Shown piece after piece: positions 44,270 to 55,680 of a DNA stretch of 64,000 nucleotides. The notes below the pieces were generated by a model that had not been told where the DNA came from, did not search any database, and worked only from the letters and a program-made list of their open reading frames with translations. The position numbers and the translations under genes were made by a program. How positions within the stretch are numbered: position 1 is the first letter of the stretch; the number at the start of each line of letters is the position of its first letter. Source of the stretch: Gerris lacustris (taxonomy: Eukaryota > Arthropoda > Insecta > Hemiptera > Gerridae). The stretch covers positions 41,087,437 through 41,151,436 of the forward strand of contig OX578286.1 in the NCBI GenBank assembly GCA_951217055.1, given 5' to 3'.

Positions 44270-44718
44270 AATAAAATATATTTATCTCCAGTAGGGAAAA
44301 AAGTTATGATTTTGAAATAGTTTAGAGGGACTAAAACAGGTCTTTTCATCCCTCACTCAAAAAGTAGGGAGAAAAAGTAAAAGTAGGGCAAAAAAGTAAA
44401 GTAGGGCAAAAAAGTAAAGATTGCAACTTAATTATTTTATAAATAGTAGAAAATGTATGGCTAATGTAATGAAGTTGTTGAAATCAGGTTGGCGGCACTG
44501 CGCTTTTTTGACCATGTTTATCATTGTTTACAACATTATAACCTGCATCTAAATAACCTTCTATTTGAGTTTAATTCCAATTCTTATTCGTTTTTAATAT
44601 TGAATCTCTTATATCTGCTATTAAAAGTTCTAATAATTATTGTTATTTATTAAAATAAAAAATCAAAACTGTGCTATGGACGAAAATGTGTATTTTCTTC
44701 CTACTGGAGATAAAATAT
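44270..44718. mobile_element. TIR element (TATCTCCAGTAGG ends)
   Basis: TTTATCTCCAGTAGGGAAAA at the left is mirrored by TTCTTCCTACTGGAGATAAA at the right. The interior holds AAAAGTAAAGTAGGGC repeats. No coding sequence. Confidence 0.6.
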
Positions 44719-44749
44719 TGTATGTACCTCGTGAGTAAAGTGCCTTTAT

Positions 44750-44945
44750 TTCCCTCGCGATAATTATCTCCCTCGGCTGCGCCTCGGGAGCTAATTAGAG
44801 TTATTCCTTCGGCTGCGCCTCGGGAATTAAAGAGTCTAATTCCCTCGGCTTCGCCTCGGGATTTAGGGACCATGGTTCCTTCGGCTTCGCCTCAAGAACC
44901 AACTTTTTTCGCTCAGGGAATAATGGCTTACTTTACTCCCTAGGT
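44750..44945. repeat. Repeated CCCTCGGCTGCGCCTCGGG hairpins
   Basis: Four to five short palindromes of the type CCCTCGGCTGCGCCTCGGG or TTCCTTCGGCTTCGCCTC about 45 bp apart, ending in CCGCTCAGGG-like sequence. The - strand frame at 44643-44873 (SRGAAEGI repeats) reflects these and is not a gene. Confidence 0.75.
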
Positions 44946-44977
44946 GCATAAATAACTATTACACCAGACTGTACTGA

Positions 44978-45140
44978 CTTCGGCAATACTCGGGAGTTCC
45001 GATTTCAAACGAAGCTAAGTTTACAGTTTTTCTTCGGCAATACTCGGAAGTTCCGATCTCAAACGAAGCTAAGTTTACAGTTTTTCTTCGGCAATACTCG
45101 GGAGTTCCGATGTCAAACGAAGCTAAATTTGCAGTTGATC
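44978..45140. repeat. 54-bp repeat, three copies
   Basis: Exact 54-bp spacing of CTTCGGCAATACTCGGGAGT at 44978, 45032 and 45086, with GAAGCTAAGTTTACAG in each. 45141-45689 is AG-rich with no supported gene. Confidence 0.93.
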
Positions 45141-45689
45141 AGTTCTTGGTATTTCTACGTCTACGTCCTGAAATGACTTAATAATTCTTCAATTTAATGC
45201 ATCAAATGATTTCCATTCACTAGATAAAAGATAAAATAACAAGGTAGTTATTGTAAAACAAAAAAAGAACCCTTTTCAGACTTAAAATGTGATAAACGAA
45301 AGAAGAGGTATGAAAAAGAGATAAAGAAAATCTGCTTAATAACAGCTGATGAAATAACAAACAAAAGAAAACCACGAATAAAAAAAAAGAACAATTCATG
45401 TTTAAGATGGTTAACGGTGCGAAAAGAGAGAGAAAAAAAGAAATAAAAACAATTTGTTTTGACTGTTTAAGAATCAAAGACACTAAGAATGGCTTGAAAG
45501 GACTCACTGTCTTGTTTTAACGCTTGAGGAGTTCCTCTTCTTCTTCCTCTATATAATCATTGTTTTATGGTAGCTAGCGGAAAGTAGAGTACCCAGAGAA
45601 TGCAACTGTTTCGTTTGTAACCGCATCTAACTTCTTATTTTTCTTGTAAACAAATGCAATTGCAATGCAAGTATGTTTGAAAATAATCT

Positions 45690-45986
45690 CAGTCGAAGAG
45701 ATGCGACAGTCAGACTGAGATGCGCAGGCGCACCTTAGACTGGGCAAGCGCACCTTAGACTGGGCAAGCGCACCTTAGACTGGGCAAGCGTACCTTAGAC
45801 TGGGCATGCGCACCTTACACTGGGCATGCGCACCTTAGACTGGGCATGCGCACCTTACACTGGGCATGCGCACCTTACACTGGGCATGCGTATCTTACAC
45901 TGGGCATGCGCACCTTAGACTAGGCATGCGCAGAGACCAATGGTCGGCTCGTTTCCTCTGTTCGGTTCGGCAGTCTGGACAAGGCT
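45690..45986. mobile_element. Harbinger-type MITE with an expanded 20-bp array
   Basis: The right end (GGCTCGTTTCCTCTGTTCGG to AAGGCT, then TTA) matches the MITE at 20015-20168. The interior is about ten copies of a 20-bp unit, GCGCACCTTAGACTGGGCAT, while the small copy has only two or three diverged ones. The left terminus is missing. GGGCATGCGCA resembles NRF-1-type sites. Confidence 0.7.
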
Positions 45987-46609
45987 TTATGATTAAAGTT
46001 TTACACTTAAAATACACCTTTAAGAATGATTGACTTAAGTTGTCTCGAACTAATTCTCAACTATATCTTCATATTAGTTTGTAGATGCTATAATAACCCG
46101 GAAAATTAAAGAAAGGAATAAAAAGTGAAAACTACAGTATGCCTGTCTATTAAAAAAAATATATATATATTTATAAAATAAAGAAATGATATAATTTGAA
46201 GTTTAAACCATTTCTTCCTCAATAAAAAAACCTATATGTGTAGGTTTCATTTTATTTTTTATTTTTCTTATGTTGTTACAAAGACGGAAGTTTCGCACGG
46301 TTCATTGTTCACTTCATCAGGTTTTATGTCTGTTAGAACGTCATTAGCTTTCATATATATATGGTCTGACATCTTTATACAGTGAACTTTTAAAGATACA
46401 TCTGATTCTCACGTTTTCATTATCTTTCAACACATAACTAAGTGAAAATTATATTTCGTTATTTATTTTTTTTTTTATCTTTTATTGTATTTAATTAATT
46501 TATTAATTAGGTTTTTTTTTATTTTGTTTATTTAATAAGTATTGAAAATGGCCAAAAGTTTACTCACTTTTTAATGAAATTAAATTAAAGAAATATTGAG
46601 TGAGGATAA

Positions 46610-46750
46610 CGAGGATCAGTCAAAAGTAAAAATTTTTTACAAGATATAATAAAAAGTAATATTTTTTTTACAATATATAATAAAAAGTAAATTTTAGCGA
46701 GGATCTCTCAAATGTAAAAATTAAGGATATCGTGAATCAGCCAAAAGTAA
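46610..46750. repeat. F3 dispersed repeat fragment
   Basis: GAGGATCAGTCAAAAGTAAA, twice followed by AATATATAATAAAAAGTAA-type sequence, with ATCGTGAATCAGCCAAAAGT near the end. Related to 24345-24490. It directly abuts F1 copy c. 45990-46609 shows nothing else. Confidence 0.45.
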
Positions 46751-46751
46751 T

Positions 46752-48168
46752 AAACAGGTCAAGTGTGTGCTAGTGAGCACACAGCGAGGGTCCGTAGACC
46801 ACACTGTATAGTTTAAGTAGTACCCTATTGATGGTGTTTTTTAAAATGCTAAAAAGCTTACTTTGAACTATCCTATGGGTCTGATATTCTCAAAACACAT
46901 AAACAAACTTCTGATAAAGTATTTTATCTACGATTGATACGAAATATAAACATTATATCTTTGTTTAGATGCGTAGAAAGTGATTCTTTAAGTACTTGTA
47001 TTCATTGCGCATGCGCGTCTCATAGTTCTGAATAATTCCTCTTCTTTACCACACAAGTGCGGTAAAGAAGAGGAATTCTTCAGCTTTACGCACGATTAGC
47101 AAGTTTGTTTACATTTAACAAAACTAATTTGCTGTTCTTTTATTAAAGTAACTGTTTATATCGAGTTTTTAGTGAAAAACAATGAGTGAATCAAGTGACT
47201 TTGACGAAAATGTGGAGAATAATACTCCTCCAGAAATAATTAATTCGGCAAAAAATACAACTAATGAATTAATGCCATCTTTATCAAGAGAGAGATACGA
47301 ACTTACATACAGCAAGCTTATTTTTTTCTGTATTTATTATTTAAATCTAACAATCGTAGATAAAGTACGGTACGCAACTCGTGCGAAAACGGCATTTTGC
47401 ATTGCTCGTGTGGTTTTACTACCCTCGCTTTCGCTCGGGTGCAAACTCCACACTCGCATGCAAAATGCTACATTCCGCACTCGACGCGTAATGTACTATT
47501 TTTGCCACTGAACCGGACTACAACCATATAAATACATCGAGAAGACCATAGTTATAAAAAAAACGTATTTTGTCAATAAAAAATAAAATAATATTTTTTT
47601 CGAAATATCCAAAAAGTGGTATCTTTACTTTTGGTCGAAGAATGTTTTTTGCACTTCACATAAGCGAGATAGAGGGGGGGGGGGGGGGACACGTTTCACA
47701 CCCACTTCAAACTTGCCTACGCTCGCCCTATCAAAGTTATAACCAAAAAATGATATATTTTTGTAATCAGTTCGACGTACCCTTTCATATGATACCCCTC
47801 ACGGTGTCAAAAAAAAAAAAAAAAAAAAAAAAATTAACCCTTACGCCCTCCGTACACGGAGCAACCTTAAAACAAACTTAACTGGAAACTCCAGTCATTT
47901 TTGAGTTGACAGGAAGCAAACCAAGTTTGTTTTGAGTTGCTCCGTGTGCGGATGGCCTTCAGTTTTTTCACCCTAATTTTTTAAAATAAATTTATTTTAA
48001 GTCGCTTTATTTTTAAAATATGTGGGTAGGTACAAGACACATACATGCCAAATTGCAAAGTGATCGGACAAAAGGTGTAGCCGTGAGAGTTGGCTACTGG
48101 ACGGACGGACAGACACACGCAGGAAAATATAAGGGTCCTTGGTTTTTGCCTATGGACCCTAAAAATTG
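46752..48168 (+). mobile_element. F1 repeat element, copy c, split by a 575-bp element
   Basis: Begins with the GTGTGTGCTAGTGAGCACAC hairpin and ends GCCTATGGACCCTAAAAATT. F1 sequence stops at TGATAAAGTA (46921) and resumes at TATTTTTGCCACTGAACC (47497). A G run at 47676 and an A run at 47812-47832 lie inside. The right part also has an extra GC-richer patch around 47850-47955 absent from other copies. Confidence 0.75.
46922..47496 (+). mobile_element. 575-bp TA-flanked element, copy 1
   Basis: Flanked by TA on both sides and inserted in F1 copy c. Inside: inverted TTTATCTACGATTG (46923) and CAATCGTAGATAAAG (47350); a palindrome CTTCTTTACC...GGTAAAGAAG; and at the 3' end a hairpin of about 130 bp with CCCTCGCTTTCGCTCGGG at its tip. 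A + frame from ATG 47182 (MSESSDFDENVEN, then LMPSLSRERYELTYSK) ends early. The SRERYELTYSKF motif recalls the N-terminus of Crypton-type tyrosine recombinases, but this is uncertain. Confidence 0.75.
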
Positions 48169-48843
48169 AGGACAGTTATTGATTTGTTATAGATCAGAAA
48201 GTAAGCTAAAACTATTTTTTATTTTTTTATCTCAAATAAAACACAAACAGTTCGATCACCAATTTTTATCACAAGTCAATCATGAAATAATATTATAAAC
48301 AAATAATTTCAACCTAATTGAAAAATAAGAAAGTGGAAAAAATTGTAGATCTCTTCAATCTGGTTTTGACAAGGAGTGATTTCGTGTTTGAGTTTTATGT
48401 TGAATTATAGATATTTCTTTTATTTGATCAGATCTGTAGAGAGATTCATCTTATAAAAATCCAGAACCATAGATAACTTGATTAGTTATACTAAAGCATT
48501 TCTTTATCTATGGCTTGAAGAAGAAGAAGAAGACGTCTAGTTTTGAATCTAGTTATCTTGACATAATCTATGAGTCCTAGATAATGCAGAATGTCTTTTT
48601 ATATATAGATTGACGAAATATTTATTTCTTCTTTTGTAAGATCTGTCAAAAGTTTTTTTGATTCGCATAACTATTTTTTACAACCCGAGTTTTATTTCGC
48701 AGGTAAAAATAAGTGTTGACAGCTCAGGTTATAAAGATATAGAAATAAGTCTAAAGTATATTTATAATAGATAGAGTAATTTAAGCTACGTAGCGTATAA
48801 TAGTATCACATAAATTATCATAATCTCTTATCATCATTATTAT

Positions 48844-48906
48844 ACTCTACCCACCTCTAACCACCTCCAACCACCTCTAACCACTTCTAACCACCTCTAA
48901 ACCCCA
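48844..48906. repeat. CCACCTCTAA 10-mer repeats, short array
   Basis: About six copies of CCACCTCTAA with one-base variants, immediately beside the left target duplication of hAT-like element 2. The same decamer forms the larger array at 61322-61605. Confidence 0.9.
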
Positions 48907-48927
48907 ATAAATAAGATTATTAGTGAT

Positions 48928-50592
48928 CAGGGCCGGCCCGAGGGTAAATTTTCACCCGTGCAAGTTGCCATTTTGGCGCCCCCCCCCCCCCCCCCCCCCC
49001 CAACAACCATCCCGGACCAATCACCGTACCTAAACCCACATTGTAAAAAGGGAGGGTTAGTTTTCTTTCCTGTACTATTACTAATCTCTACCTGGGATTA
49101 AATAGAATTCGTTCAGACAACATTTCATGGTTAACTATGTCTGTCGGTCTGTCTGTCACTCTGTGCGGTTCCAATAACTTTTGAATCAAAAGAGATAAGA
49201 ACATGAAACTTTCGCCGTATTCAATATTTTTTTTGACGCGCATACAGGAAAAATATAGCGAACTCAAAATCTTAAGCCGTTCAAATCCAAAATGGTGGAT
49301 AGTCCCGTGAACATTTTTTTTTAAATTTTGAGTGGGATATCAAATGAAAGGTATTAAAGAGAAGATTTCAAAACTATATAGCACTTAGGAAAATTGTTTA
49401 ATTTTTTACGCCTTTTTGTCAAAAAACATCAAAATTTGTGCCCCCCCCCCCCCCCCCCAAAAAAACACATTTCTGCAGTTACATTTACTAAAAAAATATG
49501 CGGTCTGCTGGGCAAAAGAAAAACTAAGTATACAGCAATTTGATCTGGTTAACTGGGAATCCAAAATGGCGGATAATTCATAATACAATTTGGTCACGAT
49601 ATCAAATGAAAGGTATTAAAGAGTAGATTGCAAAAATGTATAAAATTTAAATTACCTTGTCGTTATAACCGATAAAAAACATTTTCACCCCTCTGGGGAT
49701 CGAACCAGGGACCCCTAATTTTATTTAAATTCTTCCGATAAATATAATTTCGTGTTCAGAATACTAACGAAACCCTTTCAACGTGAGACATCACGTTGAA
49801 GCACAACCATGTTATTTCGATATAACTCGGCTTGCACAAGGTTTTTTTTTTTCATTGGTCCCAACAACATATTCAAAAACTGTAGATACCCGATTTTTTG
49901 CAAGGAAATCCATATTTTTTGTACTTATTGACTGGACTATAACTATAAGGAATGGAAAATTTAATTTAAATTATCACAAATGTATGTCAGGAGAGATTTC
50001 CATTTTAAGAACTAATGAGCACGAGGGGGGGTGGGGGAGGTCCGAGATTTTGGATGAGGAAAGGGGAAAAAGGTCCACTTCGGAGGTTCACTTTCTTCGT
50101 AATATGATAAGATGTATGACACTAAAAAGCAGGGAGGGCTAGTTAAATATAACTGAACAAAAATTAAAAAGATTTTAAAAGGGTTTGATTTAATCTTATC
50201 TGGCCTGATGTTTATCTTAAGTAGATAACAAATCCAGGTGTCCTTACTATCTTTAGACAAAGTATTTCTATCACTCTTTATCTAGTAGAAGTCCTACTGC
50301 ACTCTTTCCTCCTCACTTATTTATTAACTTCTATTCTCTCACTCATGTATAGATCTGCATATTCATCCCTCTTATCTCCCTTACCACACCCCCTCCGATT
50401 TATTTATTTATTTTTTTATTCGTTTTATTTCAAACTAGAAAATTCAATAGTGTTTGAGTTATGATGTTTTTTTTTTTTTAGTTCTATTAAAAAACTAAGG
50501 GCTATTTTTTTTGCTTTTTGCCACATTGGCGCCCCTGCCAATCCAGCGCCCTGTGCGGTTGCACGGCTTGCACGGGCCTCGGGCCGGCCCTG
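48928..50592 (-). mobile_element. hAT-like element 2 with 8-bp target duplication
   Basis: Ends CAGGGCCGGCCCGAGG on both sides (inverted), flanked by TTAGTGAT at 48920-48927 and 50593-50600. Same family as element 1 but in the opposite orientation: AATCGGAGGGGGTGTGGTAA in reverse near 50400 matches 34940. It carries an F4 insertion (49110-49650), long C runs (48980, 49440) and a tRNA-like fragment (GGGGATCGAACCAGGGACCC, 49696). No transposase. Confidence 0.85.
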
Positions 50593-50639
50593 TTAGTGAT
50601 ATAACTTTGGTTACCCGGGTTGTGGAAAAAATTAGGCAC

Positions 50640-50725
50640 CATCGATAGTACGGAAAAATCCTGATTATCCGAATCTACTTTATTCCTTGTTACTTCGTTT
50701 GGATAATCAGTTAATTTTACTGTAA
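50640..50725. mobile_element. pogo/Tigger-like MITE remnant
   Basis: CCTGATTATCCGAATCTAC and TTTGGATAATCAGTTAATTT are inverted copies of the GGATAATC terminal motif also found at 61968-62207. 50726-52170 holds no recognised feature; its open frames lack domains. Confidence 0.45.
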
Positions 50726-52179
50726 AAAAATCAGTGTTTTACAGGAGTTGTAGATCTAAACTAAATTTATATTTAAAATGTATATATAGTGTCGAACAAA
50801 CCTCACCTACTTCGGCATCTTATAGGAAATTTGACGCTGATAAAAAAACTTTCTATGAATATTAGTCCGGAACATCTTTGTTTTCGAGATATTTACCAAA
50901 AACATTATAAATCATTATTTTTTTTACGTAATTTTTTCTATCTTAATTGCTTTAATCTCATAAAAATGATATTTTTGTTGGCGTACACGTACACATGAAT
51001 CCCAAAGGTCAATGACCCTCAGATCTGTACAAGAAAATCCTTATTATAAATTCATGCTAAATATGAAATTCTTCGGGAATTTGAGTGTAGATAAAGGTAA
51101 TCTTAATGGATTAATTAAATTAAAATAAATGAGACGTAATTTTAAAACTGTGCTGAAAACAGGGGTTTTGTTGTAAAGAACTGCGATTGGTCTCATTCGA
51201 CGCAGAATTCGATGCTTCTACAATGTATGTTCGAAGGTTTTTTTTGGTAAGAAGCATATTAATTGAGAATTTTAAGGATAAACAAACTAGAATAATGATT
51301 TTGAATGTTTTATTTCGAATACCTTGAAAACGAAGCAGTTTATCAGAGCCATGTTCATTATTGTTTATAGGAACCTTTTTGTTCTACGTAAAATTTCCTA
51401 CAAGATCCTGAAGAGTTGCGGTTTCGTTCGGCCACACCCTGAGATAAATTTTGTTGAGGTTAACAAGTTTCTATTTTATCAGGTTAGAATTGTAAATGAA
51501 GGTTAAATATTTCATGTTTGTTTATTTGTTCTACAGTTTTCTCCTCTAGTTGGAGTAATTCATGGAGATAGTAATAGTAAGGTTTTTAAACAGTATGATG
51601 AAGTCAAGAGAGTATCTAGAGGTAGGTTAGTTTAGAGCGTGGGAGTATGAATCTCGAGGAAATGTTTCATTATAACCTTCTCCATAACCTTACATTACTT
51701 TCTAAAGAAAAGGAAGAATCTCTTTGAACTGTGTTCTTTAAAGTTTCTAAAGTCTTGACTAGTTAATGCAAAAAGAAGTGACTTGAACTTCTTTAGTTGC
51801 TGTAAGATGTGTTAAGGAAACAAGGAACTTTCTAACTTCATCGTTAAATCGCACAAAACACTTAAAAAAAAGTATTGGTTACTTCTTTTAAAACGGTTTA
51901 ATAAATTATTAAAACATACTTGATAGATACAATCATAGCAGTTTTATTTACTATCTTTTTGTGTATAAAGTTAATTATGAAAATGTAAATTAGATAAAAA
52001 AAAATTCAAATGCATTGGCCTGGAATTTGTTTTAGGTGTAGATTTGGCTTAATATGCACCTACATTCTACCTACATTCATGGAATTTTATCAAAATCGGT
52101 TTAGTAGTTTAAAATTGTGCGTAATCAGAATAAGAAAGATTAGTTCTGTCGCGGATTTTATTTTTAATATTATGCTCTT

Positions 52180-52890
52180 ATCTTCAAATAACTTTGGTTT
52201 ATTTAGATGTCGCTACTGTCGTTTGTTTATAGTTCTTGATATAACTGTTATAAATTAGATGGTGACATTGTCTTTTGTTTTTAGTTCTTAAAATCTCTTA
52301 TTATATAGATCTCGCTAGTGTCGTTTGCTCTTGGTTTTCGATTTAACTGTTATTATTTGAATGTCGCTACTGTCGTTTGTTTTTAGTTCTCAATGTAACT
52401 GTTATTATACATAGATGTCAGCAATGTCGTTTGTTTTTAGTTCTTAAAATCTCTTATTATATAGATCTCGCTACTGTCGTTTGCTCTTGGTTTTCGATTT
52501 AACTGTTATTATTTAAATGTCGCTACTTTCGTTTGTTTTTAGTTCATGATAAAACTTAAAACTGTTATTATTTGAATGTCGCTATTGTCGTTTGTTCTTT
52601 TAGTTTTTAATAAAACTGTTATTATTTAGATATCGCTACTGTCACTGTCGTTTGTTTTTAGTTCTTGATTAAACTGTTATTACTTAGATGTCGCTACTGT
52701 CGTTTGTTTTTAGTTCTTGATTAAACTGTTATTACTTAGATATCGCTACTGTCGTTTGTTTTTAATGCTTAACATAACTGTTATTATTTAGATGTCGCTA
52801 TACAGTAGTCTGTTTTTAGTTCTTGATTAAACTGGTTATTTTTGGATGTCACTACGGTCGTTTATTTTTAGTTTTTAATGTACCTTTTTA
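52180..52890. repeat. Degenerate ~52-bp repeat, about 14 copies
   Basis: Units contain ATGTCGCTACTGTCGTTTG, TTTTTAGTTCTTGAT and AACTGTTATTATTTAG. Divergence between copies is high, so the array is old. 52891-53850 contains AAG-rich sequence and an A run but no gene. Confidence 0.85.
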
Positions 52891-53854
52891 TTTTTTGGAT
52901 GTCACTATAGAAGTTTATTATAACTTCCTTATCTAGAAACTTTTTAACCAAGAACTTAATAAAAAAAAAAAAGAAGAAGAAGAAGAAAAATATCAAAGTT
53001 CTCTTCTTTGTTTAATCTACTTTAAGATGCATACAATGTAACTCTTAAAGATATTAACTTTGGACGGGAGCAAGAAAAAGAAAGCTTAATTTCTCCATTA
53101 TTAGAACTCCCACACGTATTATCTTCGTGCAAGAAGAATGGAAAAAAAGATGAAAAAGATTGTTTAGCTTAAGAAAAAGTGAAAATATATACAATATGAA
53201 AAAGAAGAAGTTTTTGATACTCTAGACTCTAGAGGTTAGTTTTTTAGTTGTTGCGGTAAAGAGTCAGTGAGTCTGATGTATGAAGGTGTATTGAATACTT
53301 CTATGTAATGAGTACTAAGGTGAAAGTAGTACCTCCATGGTAAGCAACAAGGTACTTAACTCTCTCGTACTCTAGTGGGTAAACGGGTAAACCTGACACT
53401 TGAGTCTACGTTCTATTTACAACTGTACGCAACTGTACTGAAGAAAGTCCTAACCTAAAGATATTAAGTATTGGTACTACGTGATCGAGAATAGGGAGTC
53501 AGAAACGTTTAAAAGCTACCACAGTCGAACTTATAAAGTTGAAAGAGAAACATGAATATATATCTAGCTATATACAGTATGTCCACGGATTGAGTTGCCT
53601 ATACGTGTAAATTCAAAAAAAAAAAAAAAAAAAAAAAAATCAATTTTCGAAGAAAAGTCACTCTTCATAAAATCTTCTTCTTGTTCATAAATGAAGATTT
53701 ATAGTATTACTTTTAGTTCAAAATGTACCCTGTACCCAGAAAGTACAATTTCCTAAAATCGTACAAGAGTAAACCGGTCCAAATTTCGACTATACACGAA
53801 AAAGGTATTCTGTATAATTTCTTTAAGATACTTTCCAAATTTATTTTTCACTTA

Positions 53855-54285
53855 AAAAAGTTCGGTAATCAAATTTCAAAAGTCCCCCCCCCCCTTCCAT
53901 TTATAAAAAGTAAAATTTGTCTGATTCTAATTTATGCGGGGTCGCTTTAAAGGTCTCATTGAGTGCATTAAAAGTTGTAATTGCTTTTTTTGATAAAAAC
54001 AACATGAAAGCTATTAAAGGGGAAAATAAATTCATGTTTGAAAATGTTTTTTTTTATTATTAAAGAAATAAATAATATTTAAATAATAAATAAGATTTTG
54101 TCAATAAATGCTTTCATGTTGCGCTTTTTAAAAAAAACAAACAATTCCACATCTTTTAATGCACTCAATGAGACCTTTAAATCGATCCCGCATAAATTAG
54201 AATCAGACAAGTTTTACTTTTTATAAATGGCAGGGGGGGGGGGGGATTCTTGAAATTTGATTATCGAACTTTATAATATTAATGT
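53855..54285. mobile_element. Fold-back element with ~125-bp inverted arms
   Basis: The left arm (AATCAAATTTCAAAAGTCCC to TTGAGTGCATTAAAAG) is repeated in reverse at 54150-54275 (CTTTTAATGCACTCAATGAG to GAAATTTGATTATCG). C and G runs occupy matching positions. The loop of about 180 bp is AT-rich. No coding sequence. Confidence 0.8.
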
Positions 54286-54289
54286 ATGT

Positions 54290-55580
54290 ATATTGATCAT
54301 TTGTTTTGCTTTAACGACCCATTATTGTCTAATTCAATAAATTTCCCTCTTTCTATTTTAAATATATCATACTTTTTTATCGTGTCAATTTAGCAATATT
54401 TAATGTGTGCAGAAGGTTTAAATTTATATATCAGTGGTCTTTTTCGTCAAATCATCCAATTTTTAAAAAAAATACTGCAGGAGCATTTTTTAAGATAGAG
54501 CTATTAATAATAGCTAAAAACAATAAACAGGTCAAGTGTGTGCTAGTCAGCACACAGCGAGGGTCCGTAGGCCACACTATATAGTGTTTAACTCTAAAGT
54601 GTATAAACAGTGTTTTTTTAAAATGCTAAAAAGCTTACTTTGAACCATTCTAAGGGTCTGATATTCTCAAAACACACTCTGATAAAGTAATTTTTTGCCA
54701 CTGAACCGGACTACAACCATATAAATACATCGAAAAGACCATAAGTATAAAAAAAAACGTATTTTGTCAATAAAAAAATAAAATAATATTTTTTTCGAAA
54801 TTTCCAAAAAGTGGTATCTTTACTTTTGGTCGAAGAATGTTCAGGAATTTTTTTCAGATTTTTTGCACTTCACATAAGCGAGATAGAAGGGGGGGGGGGG
54901 GACACGTTTCACACCCACTTCAAACTTGCCTACGCTCGCCCTATCAAAGTTATATCCAAAGAATTATATATTTTTATAATCAGCTCGACGTACCCTTTCA
55001 TATGATACCCCTTACGGTGTCGAAAAAAAATAAATATTTTTAGTTACTTAAGTTTTTTTACCCTAATTTTGTTGAAAAATATTTTTTTTAAGTCGCTATA
55101 TTTTTAAAATATGTGGGCAGGTACAAGACACATACATGCCAAATTTCAAAGTAATCGGACGAAAGGTGTAGCCGTGAGAGCACGCGAGAGGACGGACGGA
55201 CAGACACACGCAGGAAAATATAAGGGTCCTTGCTTTTGCCTACGGACCCTAAAAATTGTGCGTATGCAAAAGAGAAATCAATTCGAAAGTGCTTGAAGGT
55301 GAAATGGGACCAACATTGGGCAACATTAGTAGGTCATCATTGACCAACAGGTCGTAGGTCATTTATTTAAATTTCTTTAAAATCGGACGAGTAGTTTTTA
55401 AGACATGCAGTTCTCAATAATTTTCAACCACAGACAAAGAGAAACGTGACCAAAAATGTTTCTTGATGTCTAAAACGGAATTCTGTCAAGGATTTTTTCA
55501 ATTCGGTGAAAATAATGTAAAAAAATGTCGTTTTACAGAATAACAACAATGCTTGCATTACATAAAAGTAAGCTAGAAAG
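54290..55580 (+). mobile_element. F2 repeat copy a, interrupted by F1 copy d
   Basis: The left part (54290-54470, CCATTATTGTCTAATTCAAT and GTGCAGAAGGTTTAAAT) and right part (55259-55560, GAAACGTGACCAAAAATGTT and TTGATGTCTAAAACGGAATT) together match the uninterrupted copy at 56390-56970. F1 copy d sits between them. Confidence 0.5.
54527..55258 (+). mobile_element. F1 repeat element, copy d (least interrupted)
   Basis: The complete F1 reference in this window: starts GGTCAAGTGTGTGCTAGTCA, has the hairpin, GAGGGTCCGTAGGCC, a G run near 54890 and the GGACGGACGGACAGACACA stretch, and ends GCCTACGGACCCTAAAAATT. No transposase. Confidence 0.8.
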
Positions 55581-55599
55581 CAAAAATTAAATCACCATA

Positions 55600-55680
55600 A
55601 AAGTGAAGGAGACAAGTATCGAACCCGGAACCTTCTGTGTGACAAGTGCATAATAATAACAATGAGCTACCACGGACATA
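55600..55680 (-). repeat. tRNA-like (Val-like) SINE head or pseudogene
   Basis: Read on the - strand: TCCGTGGTAGCTCATTG, an anticodon-arm-like TTGTCACACAGAAGG and the B-box-like CCGGGTTCGATACTTG. The stems are imperfect, so it is a tRNA-derived sequence rather than a clear tRNA gene. Confidence 0.5.

Noticed and set aside
44643..44873. SRGAAEGI repeat protein
   Set aside because: Translation of short GC-rich palindromes inside mobile sequence.
45220..45507. 95-residue hydrophobic - strand frame
   Set aside because: Phe/Leu/Ser-rich translation of an AG-rich low-complexity strand with no start context or domains.
45507..45575. Upstream exon of the - strand gene (EEEEELLKR-like frame followed by GTGAGT)
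   Set aside because: From the only nearby acceptor (CGCTAG) all three frames contain stops.
47182..47511. Gene beginning MSESSDFDENVEN
   Set aside because: Part of the 575-bp mobile element; it stops soon after the conserved motif, and the second copy has an internal stop.
49783..50142. 119-residue + frame
   Set aside because: Inside hAT-like element 2; no transposase motif and composition of non-coding sequence.
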